From the NCBI RefSeq assembly GCF_947172395.1, contig NC_069105.1, positions 12,049,971 through 12,113,970 of the forward strand: a stretch of 64,000 nt of DNA, read 5' to 3'. The DNA is from Bicyclus anynana (taxonomy: Eukaryota > Arthropoda > Insecta > Lepidoptera > Nymphalidae). The position numbers were made by a program, and so were the translations under genes. The notes under the pieces were generated by a model. It did no database searches. It was not told where the DNA came from and saw only the letters and a list, made by a program, of their open reading frames with translations. Every line of letters starts with the position of its first letter. Position 1 is the first letter of the stretch. Below, one piece after another: positions 62,548 through 64,000 of the stretch.

Positions 62548-62792
62548 AGAACAGTAGACCACTAACTACGAATATTGACGTAGCTCTTAAGTATATTGAC
62601 ATAAGAACGCAATTCCCTTGACATTGCACCAATTTTGATATTCAGCCCACCGTACTTAAATACTTGTTCTTGATAAATATATCGTTTGCTTTGAGAATAA
62701 ACTGCGTGAAATTTTCCTTTAAGCCTATTGCATAGGGATATGAGTTAGAAAGTTAGTTAGTTAAAAAGTTTGAAAGGTAAGAAAGAAAGTTA

Positions 62793-62835
62793 GTTACAAA
62801 ATAATATCACCTAATTGGTGATATTATTTTGTAAC
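62793..62835. repeat. Perfect 19-bp hairpin with 5-nt loop
   Basis: GTTACAAAATAATATCACC and its exact reverse complement around TAATT, about 250 bp upstream of the metallothionein D TATA box. Confidence 0.7.
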
Positions 62836-62977
62836 TAGAAGCACAGATTCTAAAATTATATGGCTGGATTAGTTTAGTAGGTGCACGGCAAAAAGAGCAC
62901 TGTTGATAGAAGCACATAATACAGGCAAAACTACTTTGTGACAATACCTTTACCAACTCTCACGGAATTATAATATT

Positions 62978-63178
62978 ATAGCTGACGCCGCGCGGTTTCA
63001 CCCGCGTGGTTCCCATTCCCGTAGGAATACGGGAATAATATATAGCCTATAGCCTTCCTCGATAAATGGGCTATCTAACACTGAAAGAATTTTCCAAATC
63101 GGACCAGTAGTTCCTGAGATTAGCGCGTTCAATCAAACAAACAAACAAACTCTTCAGCTTTATAATATTAGTATATAA
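62978..63178 (+). repeat. GCTGACGCCGCGCGG-family repeat
   Basis: Full, well preserved copy: AGCTGACGCCGCGCGGTTTC to TTTATAATATTAGTATA. Confidence 0.75.
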
Positions 63179-63202
63179 CATTATTCATAATTATGATCTC
63201 AC

Positions 63203-63428
63203 TAATATTATAAAGGCATAAGTTTGTGTTTGTGTAAGTGTGTAAGTAAGTTTACGCTGCGGATACTGAAGCTATTTGGCTGAAATTTGGAATGGAAATG
63301 GATTTTACTCTGGATGTTTTTCGGGATGAAAAATTAACTAACTTTTTATCCCGAAAAATACCATGGTTCTCGCGGGATTTGTGATAAACTAAATTCCACG
63401 CGGATGAAGTCGCGGGCGTCCACTAGTT
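63203..63428 (-). repeat. CCCGCG-type dispersed repeat
   Basis: Minus-strand copy from ACTAATATTATAAAGGCATA to GAAGTCGCGGGCGTCCACTA. Confidence 0.65.
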
Positions 63429-63625
63429 TATGAATAAAACCCAATACTAAACGTACAAAGTCGAGCACAGGTTAGTAATATAGGCAATTGTGAATATTTA
63501 ACTTTTTAAGCTGCCTTATTAGTCAAGTTCAGTTACTATATGCGGTTTCGGATCGCGGGATCTAGTCTAGCATCTTTTAAGCCTGTCAGTCCTTGTCATT
63601 ATCATTAACATTTATGTTAGTGATC

Positions 63626-63943
63626 TTCATTAACAACCCATATTCGGCTCACTATTGAGCACGAGTCTCCTCGTTACAGAGAGGGGTTAGGCTAATAGTC
63701 CACCACGCTGGCCCAATACGGATTGGTAGATTTCACAAATATAGAGAATCAAGAAAATCCTCAGGTATACAGGTTTCTTCACGGTGTTTTTCCTTCACCG
63801 ATTGAGACACTTCTTCTTCTTCTTCGTCTTATTTAATTTCTTAAAATGCACTTAACTGAAAAGTTGGATTACCCGGACTGGATTCGAACCTACGCCCTCC
63901 GAATCGAAGACAGAGGTCTTATCCACTGGGCTATCACGGCTCG
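63626..63943 (-). repeat. SINE-1, full length
   Basis: Left end TTAACAACCCATATTCGGCT; head with GGATTCGAACCTACGCCCTC and CTGGGCTATCACGGC. A (CTT)n expansion is at about 63810-63828. Confidence 0.8.
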
Positions 63944-64000
63944 TCCATTAGTGATCGTAAGATCGATATCCCCTCTTCTATAAGGGGTCTAATCAAAACT

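Overview
This is a eukaryotic nuclear window and almost certainly lepidopteran (butterfly or moth). It is AT-rich and packed with lepidopteran-type repeats: two tRNA-derived SINE families, RTE-clade LINE tails, MITEs, and a very common dispersed repeat starting GCTGACGCCGCGCGG. Real genes have GT-AG introns and small exons, so almost none appears as one long reading frame. I rebuilt the gene models by eye from splice sites and reading phase; coordinates are base-precise only where stated.

Layout. (1) 1-7081: repeats only. (2) 7082-20434, + strand: the 3' twelve exons (about 1203 residues, 5' end outside the window) of a large fusion protein. The C-terminal part of a class V aminotransferase (cysteine-desulfurase fold) is joined through a long serine-rich and coiled-coil linker to a TtcA-like PP-loop tRNA-thiolation domain. 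Motifs expected to carry catalysis or bind an Fe-S cluster are altered in both domains, although twelve exons keep perfect phase, so it looks like a conserved pseudo-enzyme. Intron 2 carries a 5'-truncated LINE with an open frame of more than 500 codons and a restriction-like endonuclease domain. (3) 20435-22950: long AT-rich tract, probably partly 3' UTR. (4) 23930-62550: a scattered cluster of tiny cysteine-rich genes. Three are metallothioneins: A at 24238-27178 (-), B at 42007-44067 (-), D at 59695-62416 (-). One is a metallothionein-like gene on + (C, 44346-49573, head-to-head with B), and one is a cysteine-rich protein with hydrophobic segments (36820-37726, -). A 44-residue single-pass membrane microprotein (40155-40289, +) lies among them. 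(5) A tRNA-Val(CAC) gene at 35146-35218 (-). (6) A two-exon THAP-domain protein with a P-element-transposase-like body (50378-55237, -), in which two presumed catalytic acids are replaced, suggesting a domesticated transposase.

The main candidate for something little described is the metallothionein cluster. Five genes share a first intron in phase 1 after a very short first exon. Members A, C and the membrane member share a C-x-P-x-C-x-C module. One member is acidic (Asp-rich), one carries hydrophobic segments, and two face each other across 278 bp. The second candidate is the apparently inactivated two-domain sulfur-transfer fusion protein.

No search could be run. Repeat names are by recognition, and repeat borders are approximate to about 10-20 bp unless a target-site duplication is given.
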